Source: Pirellulaceae bacterium
GTDB taxonomy: Bacteria; Planctomycetota; Planctomycetia; Pirellulales; Pirellulaceae
Assembly: GCA_024102795.1 (NCBI GenBank)
Contig: JAGFJK010000128.1
Coordinates: 1 to 35,499 of the forward strand
Reading direction: 5' to 3'
DNA length: 35,499 nt
In this document: positions 1 to 8,766 of the stretch, piece after piece
Numbering within the stretch: the stretch's first letter is position 1
How the letters are laid out: every line of letters begins with the position of its first letter
Notes under the pieces: model-generated
Told to the model about the DNA's origin: nothing
Seen by the model: only the letters and a program-made list of their open reading frames with translations
The model's database searches: none
Made by a program: the position numbers and the translations under genes

Positions 1-1
1 C

Positions 2-262
2 GGGATCATTGCCTTCACCAAGACGGCTGCCCTGGAACTGGCCAAGAGCGGGATCACCGTGAATGTCGTGGCGCCGGGTTTCACCGAAACCGACATGTTC
101 GCGGAGGTGCCGGAGAACATCCAGACGCAGATCAAGGAACGGATCCCGATGGGGCGGTTCGCCAGACCGGAGGAGATCGCCAAGGCCGTGCTGTTCCTGG
201 TGGTCGATGGCGACTACATCACCGGCCAGCAGATTAACGTGAACGGCGGCGCATACATGTAA
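2..262 (+). CDS. 3-oxoacyl-ACP / acetoacetyl-CoA reductase (SDR family), C-terminal part
   Basis: This is the 3' end of a short-chain dehydrogenase/reductase; the start lies outside the window. The visible 86 residues hold the SDR region after the catalytic Tyr-Lys pair. They include an ITVNVVAPGFTETDM stretch, which contacts the cofactor in FabG/PhaB proteins, then the IPMGRFARPEEIAKAVLFL helix and the terminal YITGQQINVNGG strand. Family members reduce 3-oxoacyl-ACP or acetoacetyl-CoA with NADPH in the cytosol. The PHA synthase gene 1.3 kb downstream on the same strand makes a PhaB-like role (supplying 3-hydroxyacyl-CoA) plausible, but FabG activity cannot be excluded from this fragment. 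The catalytic residues themselves are not visible. Confidence 0.9.
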   Translation, partial: GIIAFTKTAALELAKSGITVNVVAPGFTETDMFAEVPENIQTQIKERIPMGRFARPEEIAKAVLFLVVDGDYITGQQINVNGGAYM

Positions 263-330
263 CGTAGAATAGTACAGAGGCTTGTCTGTACGTGGAAAGT
301 CGCCAGGAAGGTCCGGGGAGGAACCTTGCC

Positions 331-1026
331 ATGAAGAGCGACAGGGATTTGCAACGACACGTGCTCGAGGAGCTGGACTGGGAGCCGGGAATCAACGCGG
401 CTCACATCGGAGTGACGGCGGAGGAAGGCATCATCACGCTGACCGGCCACGTGCCGGCTTACGGCGAGAAGCTGGCGGCGGAGGAGGTGACCAAGCGGGT
501 GCACGGCGTGCGGGCGGTGGCCAATCAAATCGAGGTCTGCCCCGATGACGCGCACCGCCGGGAGGACGAGCAGTTGGCGGCGGCGGCCAGGCACGCCATG
601 GAGTGGAACGCGAGCGTGCCCAGTGAGAACATCCAGTTGTCGGTTCAGGACGGCTGGATCTCGCTGGATGGCACGGTCGCTCGCCGGCATCAGCGGCTTG
701 CCGCCGCCCGCGCGGTCGCCCACCTCAAGGGGGCTCGCGGCGTGACCAATAACATCCTCGTCGCCGTCGAGCAGGTCGAACAGGGGACTGAGGACGTCAA
801 GGGTCAGATTGAGTCGGCCTTGCGGCGCAGCGCGACGATCAACTCCCGATGTGTGGCGGTGGAACTAGAAGACCGGACCGTGGTGCTGACCGGCGACGTG
901 CATTCGCACGCCGAGCGGGATGAGGCCGAACGGATCGCCTGGTCGGCTCGTGGAGTCAACGACGTGGAAAACTGCCTGACGATCACGCCTTGGGGCAGCG
1001 GCCCGGCGGAGGAGTGGGGCTACTGA
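331..1026 (+). CDS. Triple BON-domain protein (OsmY-like)
   Basis: The protein has 231 residues with three successive BON repeats at roughly residues 5-70, 80-150 and 155-225. Each contains the strand pattern ending in G-x-V (for example GIITLTGHVPAYGEK, WISLDGTVARRHQR, TVVLTGDVHSHAER) and a following helix with ARGVNDVENCL-type sequence. BON domains are known from OsmY and secretin-associated proteins and are thought to bind phospholipid or other surfaces. No signal peptide is visible, so a cytoplasmic location is likely, perhaps at PHA granule surfaces given the neighbouring phaE-phaC-like genes; that is inference. The ATG at 331 was chosen because a GGGGAGGAAC ribosome site lies just upstream and the BON fold begins shortly after it. 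Confidence 0.85.
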   Translation: MKSDRDLQRHVLEELDWEPGINAAHIGVTAEEGIITLTGHVPAYGEKLAAEEVTKRVHGVRAVANQIEVCPDDAHRREDEQLAAAARHAMEWNASVPSENIQLSVQDGWISLDGTVARRHQRLAAARAVAHLKGARGVTNNILVAVEQVEQGTEDVKGQIESALRRSATINSRCVAVELEDRTVVLTGDVHSHAERDEAERIAWSARGVNDVENCLTITPWGSGPAEEWGY

Positions 1027-1151
1027 TCCGCGTGGCGGAGTTCAGCAGGCGGAAGCGTCTCCGCCGCGGGGCGGAACGGCTGGAGGCGCGCGCCATGCTG
1101 GTTCATCGCGGCGTGATCCAAGAGACCAAAGTGGGAAAGGCAAACAATCCG

Positions 1152-1532
1152 ATGAGCCCGAACGATAATGGTTTCGACCCCTTCGACCCGACGGGTCTGG
1201 TCAAGTCGATGCGCGACGCCAGCCTGGACGCCTGGTCCAAGATGATGGTCGAACTGGTCAATACTCAAGCCTATGCCGAAGCCCAGGGCACCATGCTGGA
1301 TGCCTGGCTATCCAACTCGGCCCCCTTCCGCAAGGGGACCGAAAACGCCATCAACCAGACGCTGGCCAACCTCAACCTGCCCAGCCGCGAGGATATCACG
1401 CGCCTGGCCGAGCGGTTGACGAACATTGAAATGCGGCTGGACGATCTGGATGCGAAGCTGGACGAGGCGCTCCGCGGTGGCCAAAAACCCGGCAAGGCCC
1501 GCCAATCAAGGACCGGGAAAGAGGAGAGTTGA
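1152..1532 (+). CDS. phaE: Short PhaE/phasin-like subunit of PHA synthase
   Basis: This is a 126-residue, mostly helical protein ending four bases before the phaC start. The C-terminal half (LPSREDITRLAERLTNIEMRL and on) is a predicted coiled coil that resembles the end of PhaE (class III PHA synthase partner) and of phasins. The middle region (AWSKMMVELVNTQAYAEAQG) resembles the PhaE/phasin helical core. Typical PhaE proteins are roughly three times longer, so this is a short version. The ATG at 1152 begins where the sequence takes on protein-like character; a GGGAAAGG stretch lies upstream. Its tight coupling to phaC supports a role in synthase activation or granule binding. A generic phasin is the main alternative. 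Confidence 0.7.
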   Translation: MSPNDNGFDPFDPTGLVKSMRDASLDAWSKMMVELVNTQAYAEAQGTMLDAWLSNSAPFRKGTENAINQTLANLNLPSREDITRLAERLTNIEMRLDDLDAKLDEALRGGQKPGKARQSRTGKEES

Positions 1533-1534
1533 GC

Positions 1535-2638
1535 ATGGCCGACACGCAACTGGATTCGGCGGCGATGAATTTGCCCTCGCTGCTCGATTACTGCGCCGAG
1601 CTGCACAAGCACGCGCAGAAAGTCCACACCTTCAATCGACTGCTGAACACCGACGCCAAGATCGCTCAGACGCCCAAGGAATGCATCTGGACCCTGAACA
1701 AGGCCCGGCTGTACCGCTACGTGCCGGTCGTTCCGGAAGGCGAGCGGCATCGGATCCCCTTGTTCCTGGTGTTCGCCATCATGAACCGGCCTCATGTGCT
1801 GGACCTGCGGCCGGGACACAGCTTTGTCGAGTACATGGTCAAGAAGGGTTACGATGTCTACCTGCTGGACTGGGGCGCTCCCGGACCGGAAGACAAGAAC
1901 ATGAAGTTCGACGACTACGTGCTCGAATACCTGCCGCGGGCCATCCGCAAGTTCAAGTCGGTCGCGGAAACCGACGAGTTCAGCATGCTGGGCTGGTGCC
2001 TGGGAGCGCTGATCAGCACGATGTACGCGGCCCTGCGGCCCGATGACGGCATCCGGAACCTGATCCTGCTGACCGCGCCGCTGGATTTCTCGGAACAGGA
2101 AATTGGCGCGTTCACCCGCTGGACCAGCAACCCGGCCTTCAATGCCGACCGGATCGTGGAAACGCTGGGCAACGTGCCGGGCGAGATGATCGACAGCGGC
2201 GCGAAGCTGCTCAAACCGATCGAAAACTATATCGGCAGCTATGTGGCTCTCTGGGACCGCATCGACAACCCCAAGGCAGCCGAGGGCTGGCACGCCATGA
2301 ACACCTGGGTCCGCGACATCATCCCCATGGCGGGCGCCGCGTACCAGCAGTTGATTAACGAGCTGTACAAGGAAAACCGGCTGATGCGGGGCACCATGAC
2401 CCTGCGGGGCGAACGCGTGGATCTGAAGCGGCTGAGGGCCAGCGTGCTGAACGTGATCGCCGAAGGGGACCACATCACGCCTCCCTGCCAGTCGGAAGGC
2501 GTCTTGAACCTGGTTGGCAGCCAGGACAAGACGCTGTTCAAGGTGCGCGGCGGCCACATCGGCATCATGGCCGGCAGCGGCGCGGAGAAGAACACCTGGC
2601 CGCACATCGAAACGTGGCTGGCCGAACGTTCGAAGTGA
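1535..2638 (+). CDS. phaC: Class III poly(3-hydroxyalkanoate) synthase PhaC
   Basis: PhaC polymerises (R)-3-hydroxyacyl-CoA into polyhydroxyalkanoate at the granule surface. The 367-residue length fits class III synthases (about 355) and not class I/II (about 560-590). The alpha/beta-hydrolase catalytic triad is visible: the lipase-like box GWCLG with nucleophile Cys155, Asp312 in AEGDHITPP, and His341 in RGGHIGIMAG. The spacing agrees with the Allochromatium vinosum enzyme. The FVEYMVKKGYDVYLLDWG and W-rich regions are also family hallmarks. The ATG at 1535 follows an AGGAGAG site that lies inside the end of the upstream PhaE-like gene, so the two are probably translated together. Biotin ligase follows on the same strand. 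Confidence 0.95.
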   Translation: MADTQLDSAAMNLPSLLDYCAELHKHAQKVHTFNRLLNTDAKIAQTPKECIWTLNKARLYRYVPVVPEGERHRIPLFLVFAIMNRPHVLDLRPGHSFVEYMVKKGYDVYLLDWGAPGPEDKNMKFDDYVLEYLPRAIRKFKSVAETDEFSMLGWCLGALISTMYAALRPDDGIRNLILLTAPLDFSEQEIGAFTRWTSNPAFNADRIVETLGNVPGEMIDSGAKLLKPIENYIGSYVALWDRIDNPKAAEGWHAMNTWVRDIIPMAGAAYQQLINELYKENRLMRGTMTLRGERVDLKRLRASVLNVIAEGDHITPPCQSEGVLNLVGSQDKTLFKVRGGHIGIMAGSGAEKNTWPHIETWLAERSK

Positions 2639-2715
2639 GACGCCGGGTGGGAATGGGGCGTCAGTTGTCAGTTATCAGTAGGACAAAGACGGAAGAGCGG
2701 GAGGTCGAGTTCTCG

Positions 2716-3504
2716 ATGGATCGCGAGTTGACGCCGGCAGCCGTCGAGAGCCGCTTGACCACTCGTTGGCTGGGCCGGCCGCTGCAGGTCGAAGCCCAGG
2801 TGGACTCAACCAACAGCCGGCTGCACGAGTTCGCTCGGCGCGGCGCGGCCGAAGGGCTGGTGCTGGTCGCCGATTCGCAGACCAGCGGCCGTGGGCGCCA
2901 GCAGCGGCAGTGGCACTCGCCCCCAGGGACCAATCTGTATTTTTCCGTCTTGCTGCGGCCCGAATGGCCCGTCGGCGCGACTCCCCCATTGAGTCTGGCG
3001 GCGGGCGTGGCGTTGGCCGAGGCGATCGGGCCGCTGTTGCCCGCCGCCCCCGTGCTCAAGTGGCCCAACGACCTGCTGTTCCAGGGGCGGAAGCTGGCTG
3101 GCATCCTGGTCGAAGCCCAGACGGATCGGCAGGCCGTGCGCTACGCGATCGTGGGCATCGGCGTGAACGTGAATCAGGAGTCGTTTCCGGAGGAGCTGGC
3201 CGAGCGGGCCGGTTCGCTCCGCGGCGTGACGGGACAATCGCACGATCGGGCCGAGGTGTTGGCGCGGTTGCTGGGCGCGCTGGAGACCTGGATTGAACGC
3301 CTGCAGAGCAGCCCCGCGGAGGTGCTGGAGACCTGGCAGAGCTATGCCCCCTGGATCGGACGGCCGATTGCCGTAACCATGGGGCAAGCCACGCTGACGG
3401 GAACCGCGCTGGGTCTGACGCCCGACGGCACGCTGCGGCTGCGGGACGCGGCGGGCCGCGAGCAGGTGATCCTGTCGGGCGACGTTGAACAGGCGGCGTA
3501 TTGA
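2716..3504 (+). CDS. birA: Biotin--[acetyl-CoA carboxylase] ligase (class I, no HTH)
   Basis: The enzyme activates biotin with ATP and transfers it to the lysine of biotin carrier proteins. The 262-residue sequence contains the biotin/ATP-binding motif SGRGRQQRQWHSP (residues 57-69), KWPNDLL (115-121), the GRKLAGILVE segment and GIGVNVN. A C-terminal SH3-like domain follows (about 215-262). There is no N-terminal helix-turn-helix, so this is a monofunctional ligase and not the E. coli-type repressor. The start at 2716 has GGGAGGTCGAG upstream. Its placement ahead of the transcarboxylase genes fits a role in biotinylating the 1.3S carrier at 9101-9490. Confidence 0.93.
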   Translation: MDRELTPAAVESRLTTRWLGRPLQVEAQVDSTNSRLHEFARRGAAEGLVLVADSQTSGRGRQQRQWHSPPGTNLYFSVLLRPEWPVGATPPLSLAAGVALAEAIGPLLPAAPVLKWPNDLLFQGRKLAGILVEAQTDRQAVRYAIVGIGVNVNQESFPEELAERAGSLRGVTGQSHDRAEVLARLLGALETWIERLQSSPAEVLETWQSYAPWIGRPIAVTMGQATLTGTALGLTPDGTLRLRDAAGREQVILSGDVEQAAY

Positions 3505-3527
3505 GAGCGGGAAGGGCGTAGCAACCG

Positions 3528-5039
3528 ATGCTGGCCAACTGGGAACTGCTGATCGACGAAGCCGCGCTGGCCTCGGTGCTGCCGGAGCAGTACGCTCGTT
3601 TCGCTCGACCCGTGCGCGACGCGCTGGCCATTTTTCTGCAGGGCTTGCCGGCGGAGGACCAGGCCGCGATCCTGGCCGCGCAGGCCGCGTTGCCCGCTGG
3701 TGCCACGTTCGCCCAGCGACTCGGCCGTTTGGCTCAATGCTGCCCCGTGCTGCACAAGTTGGGGCAGGTGCTGGCCCGCGACGCCCGTCTGCCCGCGGAG
3801 CTGCGAGCGGAACTGCAGCAGCTTGAATCGTTGCCACCGTCGGTTCCCTGGGAACTGCTGCGGCAGACGCTGGTGCGGGAACTGGGCCCGCTGGAGCCGC
3901 AAGGCATCCACCTGATGCGGCCGGCGCTGGCCGAGGCCAGTGTGGCGGTGGTCGTACCGTTCGAATGCAGCCACCACGCCGGCGACCGGCACGACAGCGC
4001 GACCCGCTACGGCGTCTTCAAGATCCTTAAGCCGGGCATCGAACAGCGGATGGCGTGCGAGCTGCAACTGCTGGCCCGCGTCGGCGCGCATCTGGACCAG
4101 CGCTGCGAGCAGCTTGGGATCCCGCAGCTTGACTATGAAGATTCGTTCGCCCAGGTGCGGGAGTCGCTGGCCGGTGAAGTCCGGCTGGACCTGGAACAGG
4201 AGCATCTGCGGCAGGCGGCGGCGATCTATCGCGGGCAGCGGCAGGTGCAGATCCCGGCGCTCATGCCGCAGTGGTCCACTCCGCGCATCACCGCCATGCA
4301 GCGGATCTGGGGTGGGAAGGTGACGGAGCATCCGTACGACGCGATGAGCCAGCGGCGGCAAGTGGCCGAGCGGACGATACTTTCGCTGGTCGCTCAGCCC
4401 GTATTCGCTCGCACCCGGCAGGCGATGTTTCACAGCGACCCGCACGCCGGCAACCTGTTCCTGACCGACGATCGCCGCCTGGCGATCCTGGACTGGAGTC
4501 TGGTCGGGCGGCTCGGCCAGCGGCAGCGGGAAGCGGTCGTGCAGATCCTGCTGGGGGCGCTGACGCTGCACGGCCAGCGGATCGCCGAGGTGCTCGAGGG
4601 GTTGGCGCAGCGGCACAGCGTGTTGCGGCCCGAACTGCACGCGGTGGTGCAGCGGCATTTGCGCCTGGTGCGCCGCGGCCGCTTTCCAGGTCTCACCTGG
4701 CTGGTCGGGATGCTGGACGAGGCGGTGCACAAGGCGCGGCTGCGAGTAGCCCCGGACCTGATGATGTTTCGCAAGTCCCTGTTGACCCTGGAAGGCGTGG
4801 TGACCGAAATTGGCGCGGGCAGGTCGTGGATGGATGAGGTACTCTGCCGCGAGTTCCTCTGCCACTTCACGGCGGAGTGGCCCAGCCGCTGGCTGACGCT
4901 GCCCCACTCGCGCGAGTTCGCCACGCGGCTGTCCAATCGCGATCTGGCACAGGTCGTGCTGGGCATGCCGTGGACCGCCTCGCGATTCTGGTTGGGACAT
5001 GTCATGGACCTGCTGGGAAGCTGTCGCGCTCCAGGGTAA
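3528..5039 (+). CDS. ABC1/UbiB (ADCK-like) atypical kinase family protein
   Basis: This 503-residue protein has the atypical kinase features of the ABC1/ADCK/UbiB family: a KLGQ motif (77-80), a VFKILKPGI segment with the candidate ATP-binding lysine, a catalytic-loop-like HSDPHAGNLF (302-311) and ILDWSLVGRL in place of the DFG motif (about 320-329). Family members support isoprenoid quinone synthesis or lipid homeostasis as ATPases or kinases. The alanine-rich nucleotide loop appears as EASVAVVV, a mild departure from the usual A-rich loop. It sits between the biotin ligase and the 5S gene, 23 bases after birA. No functional link to the transcarboxylase is known to me; the placement may simply be operon sharing. 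Confidence 0.85.
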   Translation: MLANWELLIDEAALASVLPEQYARFARPVRDALAIFLQGLPAEDQAAILAAQAALPAGATFAQRLGRLAQCCPVLHKLGQVLARDARLPAELRAELQQLESLPPSVPWELLRQTLVRELGPLEPQGIHLMRPALAEASVAVVVPFECSHHAGDRHDSATRYGVFKILKPGIEQRMACELQLLARVGAHLDQRCEQLGIPQLDYEDSFAQVRESLAGEVRLDLEQEHLRQAAAIYRGQRQVQIPALMPQWSTPRITAMQRIWGGKVTEHPYDAMSQRRQVAERTILSLVAQPVFARTRQAMFHSDPHAGNLFLTDDRRLAILDWSLVGRLGQRQREAVVQILLGALTLHGQRIAEVLEGLAQRHSVLRPELHAVVQRHLRLVRRGRFPGLTWLVGMLDEAVHKARLRVAPDLMMFRKSLLTLEGVVTEIGAGRSWMDEVLCREFLCHFTAEWPSRWLTLPHSREFATRLSNRDLAQVVLGMPWTASRFWLGHVMDLLGSCRAPG

Positions 5040-5111
5040 AAATTGAGCGTCGCGCCGGGCCGGCCCGCTCGCAAGACCGAATCGCATCCAAGTGGAAGGG
5101 AGTGCAGCCAG

Positions 5112-6626
5112 ATGTCACGCATGGTGGAAGTCACTGAACTGGTGCTCCGCGACGGGCACCAGAGCCTGCTGGCGACCCGCATGGCGCTGGAGGACATGGT
5201 GCCGGCCTGCCAGGATATCGACCAGGCGGGCTACTGGAGCGTCGAGTGCTGGGGCGGGGCGACGTACGATTCGTGCATCCGTTTTCTGAACGAAGATCCC
5301 TGGCGGCGCCTGCGGACTTTCCGCGAGCTGATGCCCAACTCGCGGCTGCAGATGCTGCTGCGGGCCCAGAACCTGCTCGGCTACCGCCACTACGAGGACA
5401 CGGTGGTCGACCGCTTCGTGGACAAGTCGGCCGAGAACGGCATGGACGTGTTCCGCGTGTTCGACGCCTTGAACGACGTCCGCAACCTGCGCCGGGCGCT
5501 GGAAGCGGTTCGCCGCACGGGCAAGCACGCCGAGGGGACGATCTGCTACACCACCTCGCCCCTGCACACGATCGACAAGTTTGTGGATATGGCCCAGCAG
5601 TTGCAAGACCTGGGTTGCGACTCGATCTGCATCAAGGACATGGCCGCCTTGTTGAGGCCGCAGCCGGCCTTCGATCTGGTGCGGGGCATCAAGGAGAAGT
5701 GCGGGCCGGAGACGCTGGTCCACGTCCACGTGCACTCGACCACCGGCGTGACGCTGGTCAGCCTGATGAAGGCGATTGAGGCGGGCGCGGACATCGTCGA
5801 TACCTGCATCTCGTCGCTCAGCCTGGGACCGGGCCACAACCCGACCGAGGCCCTGGTGGAAATGCTGGAAGGCACCGGCTACACCACGCGGCTGGACAAG
5901 CAGCGGCTGCTGAACATCAAGGATCACTTCGCCGCCGTCCGGCCGCGGTATGCCGAGTTTGAATCGAAGTTCACCGGCGTCGAGACCGAGATCTTCGACA
6001 GCCAGATTCCGGGCGGGATGATTTCGAACATGGAAAGCCAGTTGAAGCAGCAGGGCGCGGGCGACCGTGTCAAGGAGGTGCTGGCCGAGGTGCCCAACGT
6101 GCGGAAAGACGCCGGCTACCCGCCGCTGGTGACTCCCTCCAGCCAGATCGTGGGCACGCAGGCCGTGTTCAACGTGCTGATGGGCCGCTACAAAGTGCTG
6201 ACCGGCGAATTCGCCGACCTGATGCTGGGCTACTACGGCGAGACGATCGGGCCGCGCGACCCGGAGGTGATGCGGATCGCGGCCGAACATGCCAAGAAGG
6301 AGCCGATCACGGGCCGGCCCGCCGATCTGCTCAAGCCGGAATGGGACGAGCTGCGGGCGCAGGCCCTGGCGCTGGAAGGCTGCAACGGTACGGACGAGGA
6401 CGTGCTGACCAACGCGCTGTTCCCCAAGGTGGCGCCCAAGTTCTTTGCCCAGCGCAGCCAGGGACCGAAGAACGTGAGCCAATCGGCCGAACAACAGGCC
6501 AAGGCCGCCGCGGCGGGCAACGGCGACGGCCAGCGGGCCGCCGCGGCCGCCCCCGTCGCGTCCAAGGTGACGTACGACGTCAAGATTGGCGACCGGTCGC
6601 ACCGAGTGACGGTGGAGCCGGCTTAG
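5112..6626 (+). CDS. Methylmalonyl-CoA carboxyltransferase 5S subunit (pyruvate/oxaloacetate carboxyltransferase)
   Basis: The 5S subunit transfers the carboxyl group between carboxybiotin and pyruvate, giving oxaloacetate. The 504-residue protein reads almost collinearly with the Propionibacterium 5S subunit as I remember it (505 residues), from ELVLRDGHQSLLATRM through AGYWSVECWGGATYDSC, PGGMISNMESQL and GYPPLVTPSSQIVGTQA. The metal site is intact: Asp14, Lys175 (carbamylated in the family), His206 and His208, each nine residues earlier than the 5S numbering. An Ala-rich linker and a final beta segment (about 460-504) replace the fused biotinyl domain of OadA-type proteins, so it must work with a separate carrier, here the 1.3S protein. 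The ATG at 5112 follows GGAAGGGAG. A free-standing decarboxylase alpha subunit is a less likely alternative. Confidence 0.95.
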   Translation: MSRMVEVTELVLRDGHQSLLATRMALEDMVPACQDIDQAGYWSVECWGGATYDSCIRFLNEDPWRRLRTFRELMPNSRLQMLLRAQNLLGYRHYEDTVVDRFVDKSAENGMDVFRVFDALNDVRNLRRALEAVRRTGKHAEGTICYTTSPLHTIDKFVDMAQQLQDLGCDSICIKDMAALLRPQPAFDLVRGIKEKCGPETLVHVHVHSTTGVTLVSLMKAIEAGADIVDTCISSLSLGPGHNPTEALVEMLEGTGYTTRLDKQRLLNIKDHFAAVRPRYAEFESKFTGVETEIFDSQIPGGMISNMESQLKQQGAGDRVKEVLAEVPNVRKDAGYPPLVTPSSQIVGTQAVFNVLMGRYKVLTGEFADLMLGYYGETIGPRDPEVMRIAAEHAKKEPITGRPADLLKPEWDELRAQALALEGCNGTDEDVLTNALFPKVAPKFFAQRSQGPKNVSQSAEQQAKAAAAGNGDGQRAAAAAPVASKVTYDVKIGDRSHRVTVEPA

Positions 6627-6664
6627 GCACGGCATTGAGGACAGAACTCAAAGGATCCACGACA

Positions 6665-8224
6665 ATGGCCGACTCCGGCAAGTCCATGGAGCAACTCACG
6701 GCGGACCTGCGCCAGCGGCGGGAACACCTGCAGCAGGGCGGTGGCGCGGACCGCCTGGCAAAGCAGCGCGAGCAGGGCAAGCTGACGGCCCGCGAGCGGA
6801 TCGCGGCGCTGGTGGATTCGGGCAGCTTCGAGGAGTTCGGGCTGTTCGCCACGCACCGGCAGACGCAGTTCGGCATGGCCGGCCGGGAAGTGCCGGCCGA
6901 CGGCGTGGTGACCGGCGCCGCCTCGCTGGATGGCCGCTTGATCCACCTGGCCAGCCAGGACTTCACCGTGCTGGGCGGATCGGCCGGCGAAGTGCATTCG
7001 CTGAAAGTGGCCGACGTGATGCAGCGGGCTCTGAAATGCGGCAGCCCGTTCGTGTTCATCAACGACTCCGGCGGCGCCCGCGTCCAGGAAGGCATCGACT
7101 CGCTGTCGGGCTACGGCCAGGTGTTCTTCGCCAACGTCGAACTGTCGGGGGCCGTGCCGCAGGTGGCCCTGATCTGCGGACCGTGCGCCGGTGGAGCGGC
7201 CTACTCGCCGGCCCTGACCGATTTTGTGATTCAGACCCGCAAGGCCCAGATGTTTATTACCGGGCCGCAGGTGATCAAACAGGTTACGGGCGAACAGATC
7301 ACGGCCGAGGAACTGGGCGGCGCCGACGCGCACATGGCCCACTCCGGCGTGATTCACTTCGTGGCCGACGACGATCTCGAAGCGCTGTACATCTGCCGCC
7401 GGCTGCTGAGCTTCCTGCCCTCGAACAACCTGGAAGAGGCGCCGCGGCTGGATTACCAGGGAGATGTCGAGCCGAACCCGGAACTCAGTCGCATCGTGCC
7501 GGTGGATCCCAAGCAAGGTTACGACGTGCGGCAGGTGATCGCCGGCATCGTGGATCGGGGTGATTTCCTGGAAGTGCAGGCCGGCTACGCCATGAACATG
7601 GTGGTGGGCTTCGCCCGCATCCTGGGCCGCACGATCGGCATCATCGCCAACCAGCCGGCCGTGCTGTCCGGCGCGATCGACATCAACGCCGCGACCAAGG
7701 CGGCCCGCTTCATCCGCTTCTGCAACGCCTTCAATATCCCGCTGGTCACGTTCGTCGACGTGCCGGGATACTTGCCGGGCGTGCAGCAGGAGTACGGCGG
7801 GATCATCCGCAACGGCGCCAAGCTGCTGTTCGCCTACTCGGCCGCCACCGTGCCCAAGATCCAGGTCATTTTGCGTAAGTCGTACGGCGGCGCCCACGTC
7901 GCCATGTGCTCGCGCGACCTGGGCGCCGATTGCGCGTTCGCCTGGCCCACCGCGGAAGTGGCCGTGATGGGCGCCGAGGGCGCCGTCGAGATCGTGTTCC
8001 GCAAGGAAATGGACGCGGCCGCCGACAAAGGCGCCAAGCGGGCCGAATTGATCGAACAGTACCGTTCCACTTTCGCTTCGCCGTACGTGGCCGCGGGCCG
8101 CCGGCTGGTCGATGACATCATCGAACCGGCCAACACCCGCCGCCACCTGGCACAGGCCCTGGAGTACCTGCAGAACAAACGCGATCAGCGGCCACCCAAG
8201 AAGCATGGCCTGATCCCGCTGTGA
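6665..8224 (+). CDS. mmdA: Methylmalonyl-CoA carboxyltransferase 12S subunit / propionyl-CoA carboxylase beta
   Basis: This carboxyltransferase subunit moves carboxyl between methylmalonyl-CoA and biotin, releasing propionyl-CoA in the transcarboxylase direction. The 519-residue sequence carries the crotonase-like repeats of the family: TARERIAALVDSGSFEE near the start, NDSGGARVQEGIDSL (133-147), GPCAGGAAYSPAL (172-184), TGPQVIKQVTGE, DVPGYLPGVQQEYGGII and RKSYGGAHVAMCSRDLGAD. It matches the Propionibacterium 12S subunit closely down to the C-terminal RPPKKHG tail. It lies 38 bases after the 5S gene with AAAGGAT upstream of the ATG. From the sequence alone it could also serve a propionyl-CoA carboxylase or a decarboxylase; the neighbouring 5S gene favours the transcarboxylase. 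Confidence 0.95.
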   Translation: MADSGKSMEQLTADLRQRREHLQQGGGADRLAKQREQGKLTARERIAALVDSGSFEEFGLFATHRQTQFGMAGREVPADGVVTGAASLDGRLIHLASQDFTVLGGSAGEVHSLKVADVMQRALKCGSPFVFINDSGGARVQEGIDSLSGYGQVFFANVELSGAVPQVALICGPCAGGAAYSPALTDFVIQTRKAQMFITGPQVIKQVTGEQITAEELGGADAHMAHSGVIHFVADDDLEALYICRRLLSFLPSNNLEEAPRLDYQGDVEPNPELSRIVPVDPKQGYDVRQVIAGIVDRGDFLEVQAGYAMNMVVGFARILGRTIGIIANQPAVLSGAIDINAATKAARFIRFCNAFNIPLVTFVDVPGYLPGVQQEYGGIIRNGAKLLFAYSAATVPKIQVILRKSYGGAHVAMCSRDLGADCAFAWPTAEVAVMGAEGAVEIVFRKEMDAAADKGAKRAELIEQYRSTFASPYVAAGRRLVDDIIEPANTRRHLAQALEYLQNKRDQRPPKKHGLIPL

Positions 8225-8230
8225 ACATAG

Positions 8231-8287
8231 TCGCCTTTCGCTCCGCGAGAGTGGCGGGAAGTCGCCTTTCGCTCCGCGAAAGTAGCG
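8231..8287. repeat. Two direct copies of a 26-nt palindromic repeat
   Basis: Copies lie at 8231-8256 and 8262-8287, starting six bases after the 12S stop codon. The unit contains the stem-loop CTTTCGC-tcc-GCGAAAG (degenerate in the first copy). The same unit recurs at 16015-16209 and 21442-21629. Confidence 0.9.
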
Positions 8288-8303
8288 GGAAGGAAAACTA
8301 ACC

Positions 8304-8673
8304 AATCTTTCTGGCTCCCTTCTCGCTTCGGCGTCGTGCAGCTTTTAAATCATTTTCTTGAAGGAATTTGGCGTAATTCACGAGTGTCGACGTCCGCTTC
8401 GGCGAGCACCCCTGAATCTCCCTTTGGCCCCCTCCCCGCTTCGGGGAGGGCTGGGGAGGGGCCTGCGGGGCTATAGCGGACAACGCACAGCGAAACGTTT
8501 GCAATTTCCAGGAACGCATGTGGATTCGGAGTGATTCGTGGTTGGAATCAGAACCGTGATATATGCATCCAGTAGGTTGTTGAGCAGATACGGCGAGTGC
8601 AGGTTGAGTTTGGCAGCGCGCAGAAGAACCCCTCCCCAGCCCTCCCCGAAGCGGGGAGGGAGCCAGAAGTGAT
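8304..8673. repeat. MITE-like non-coding element with imperfect terminal inverted repeats
   Basis: This covers most of the roughly 540-base gap between the 12S gene and the small subunit gene. The left end (about 8307-8330) and right end (8646-8670) are inverted copies of each other, around TTCTGGCTCCC..CGCTTCGG, with about three mismatches in 24 bases. Internal hairpins CCCTCCCCG-ctt-CGGGGAGGG lie near 8437-8457 and 8640-8660 and are themselves inverted relative to each other. I see no convincing coding sequence here. A related stretch, including the shared TCGTGCAGCTTT, occurs at 35258-35304, so this is a dispersed family. No transposase is present. Confidence 0.55.
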
Positions 8674-8766
8674 GACTTATTCTCTCGACGCCTACTTGAG
8701 TGACACCACGTCCCGCGAGGGTGAAGCGAGTTTGTTCTGTGAATTATTTGTGCAAAGGAGTGGCCG

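Noticed and set aside
3342-5087. Minus-strand frame opposite the ABC1 kinase gene
   Set aside because: Mirror of the real kinase; composition-driven.
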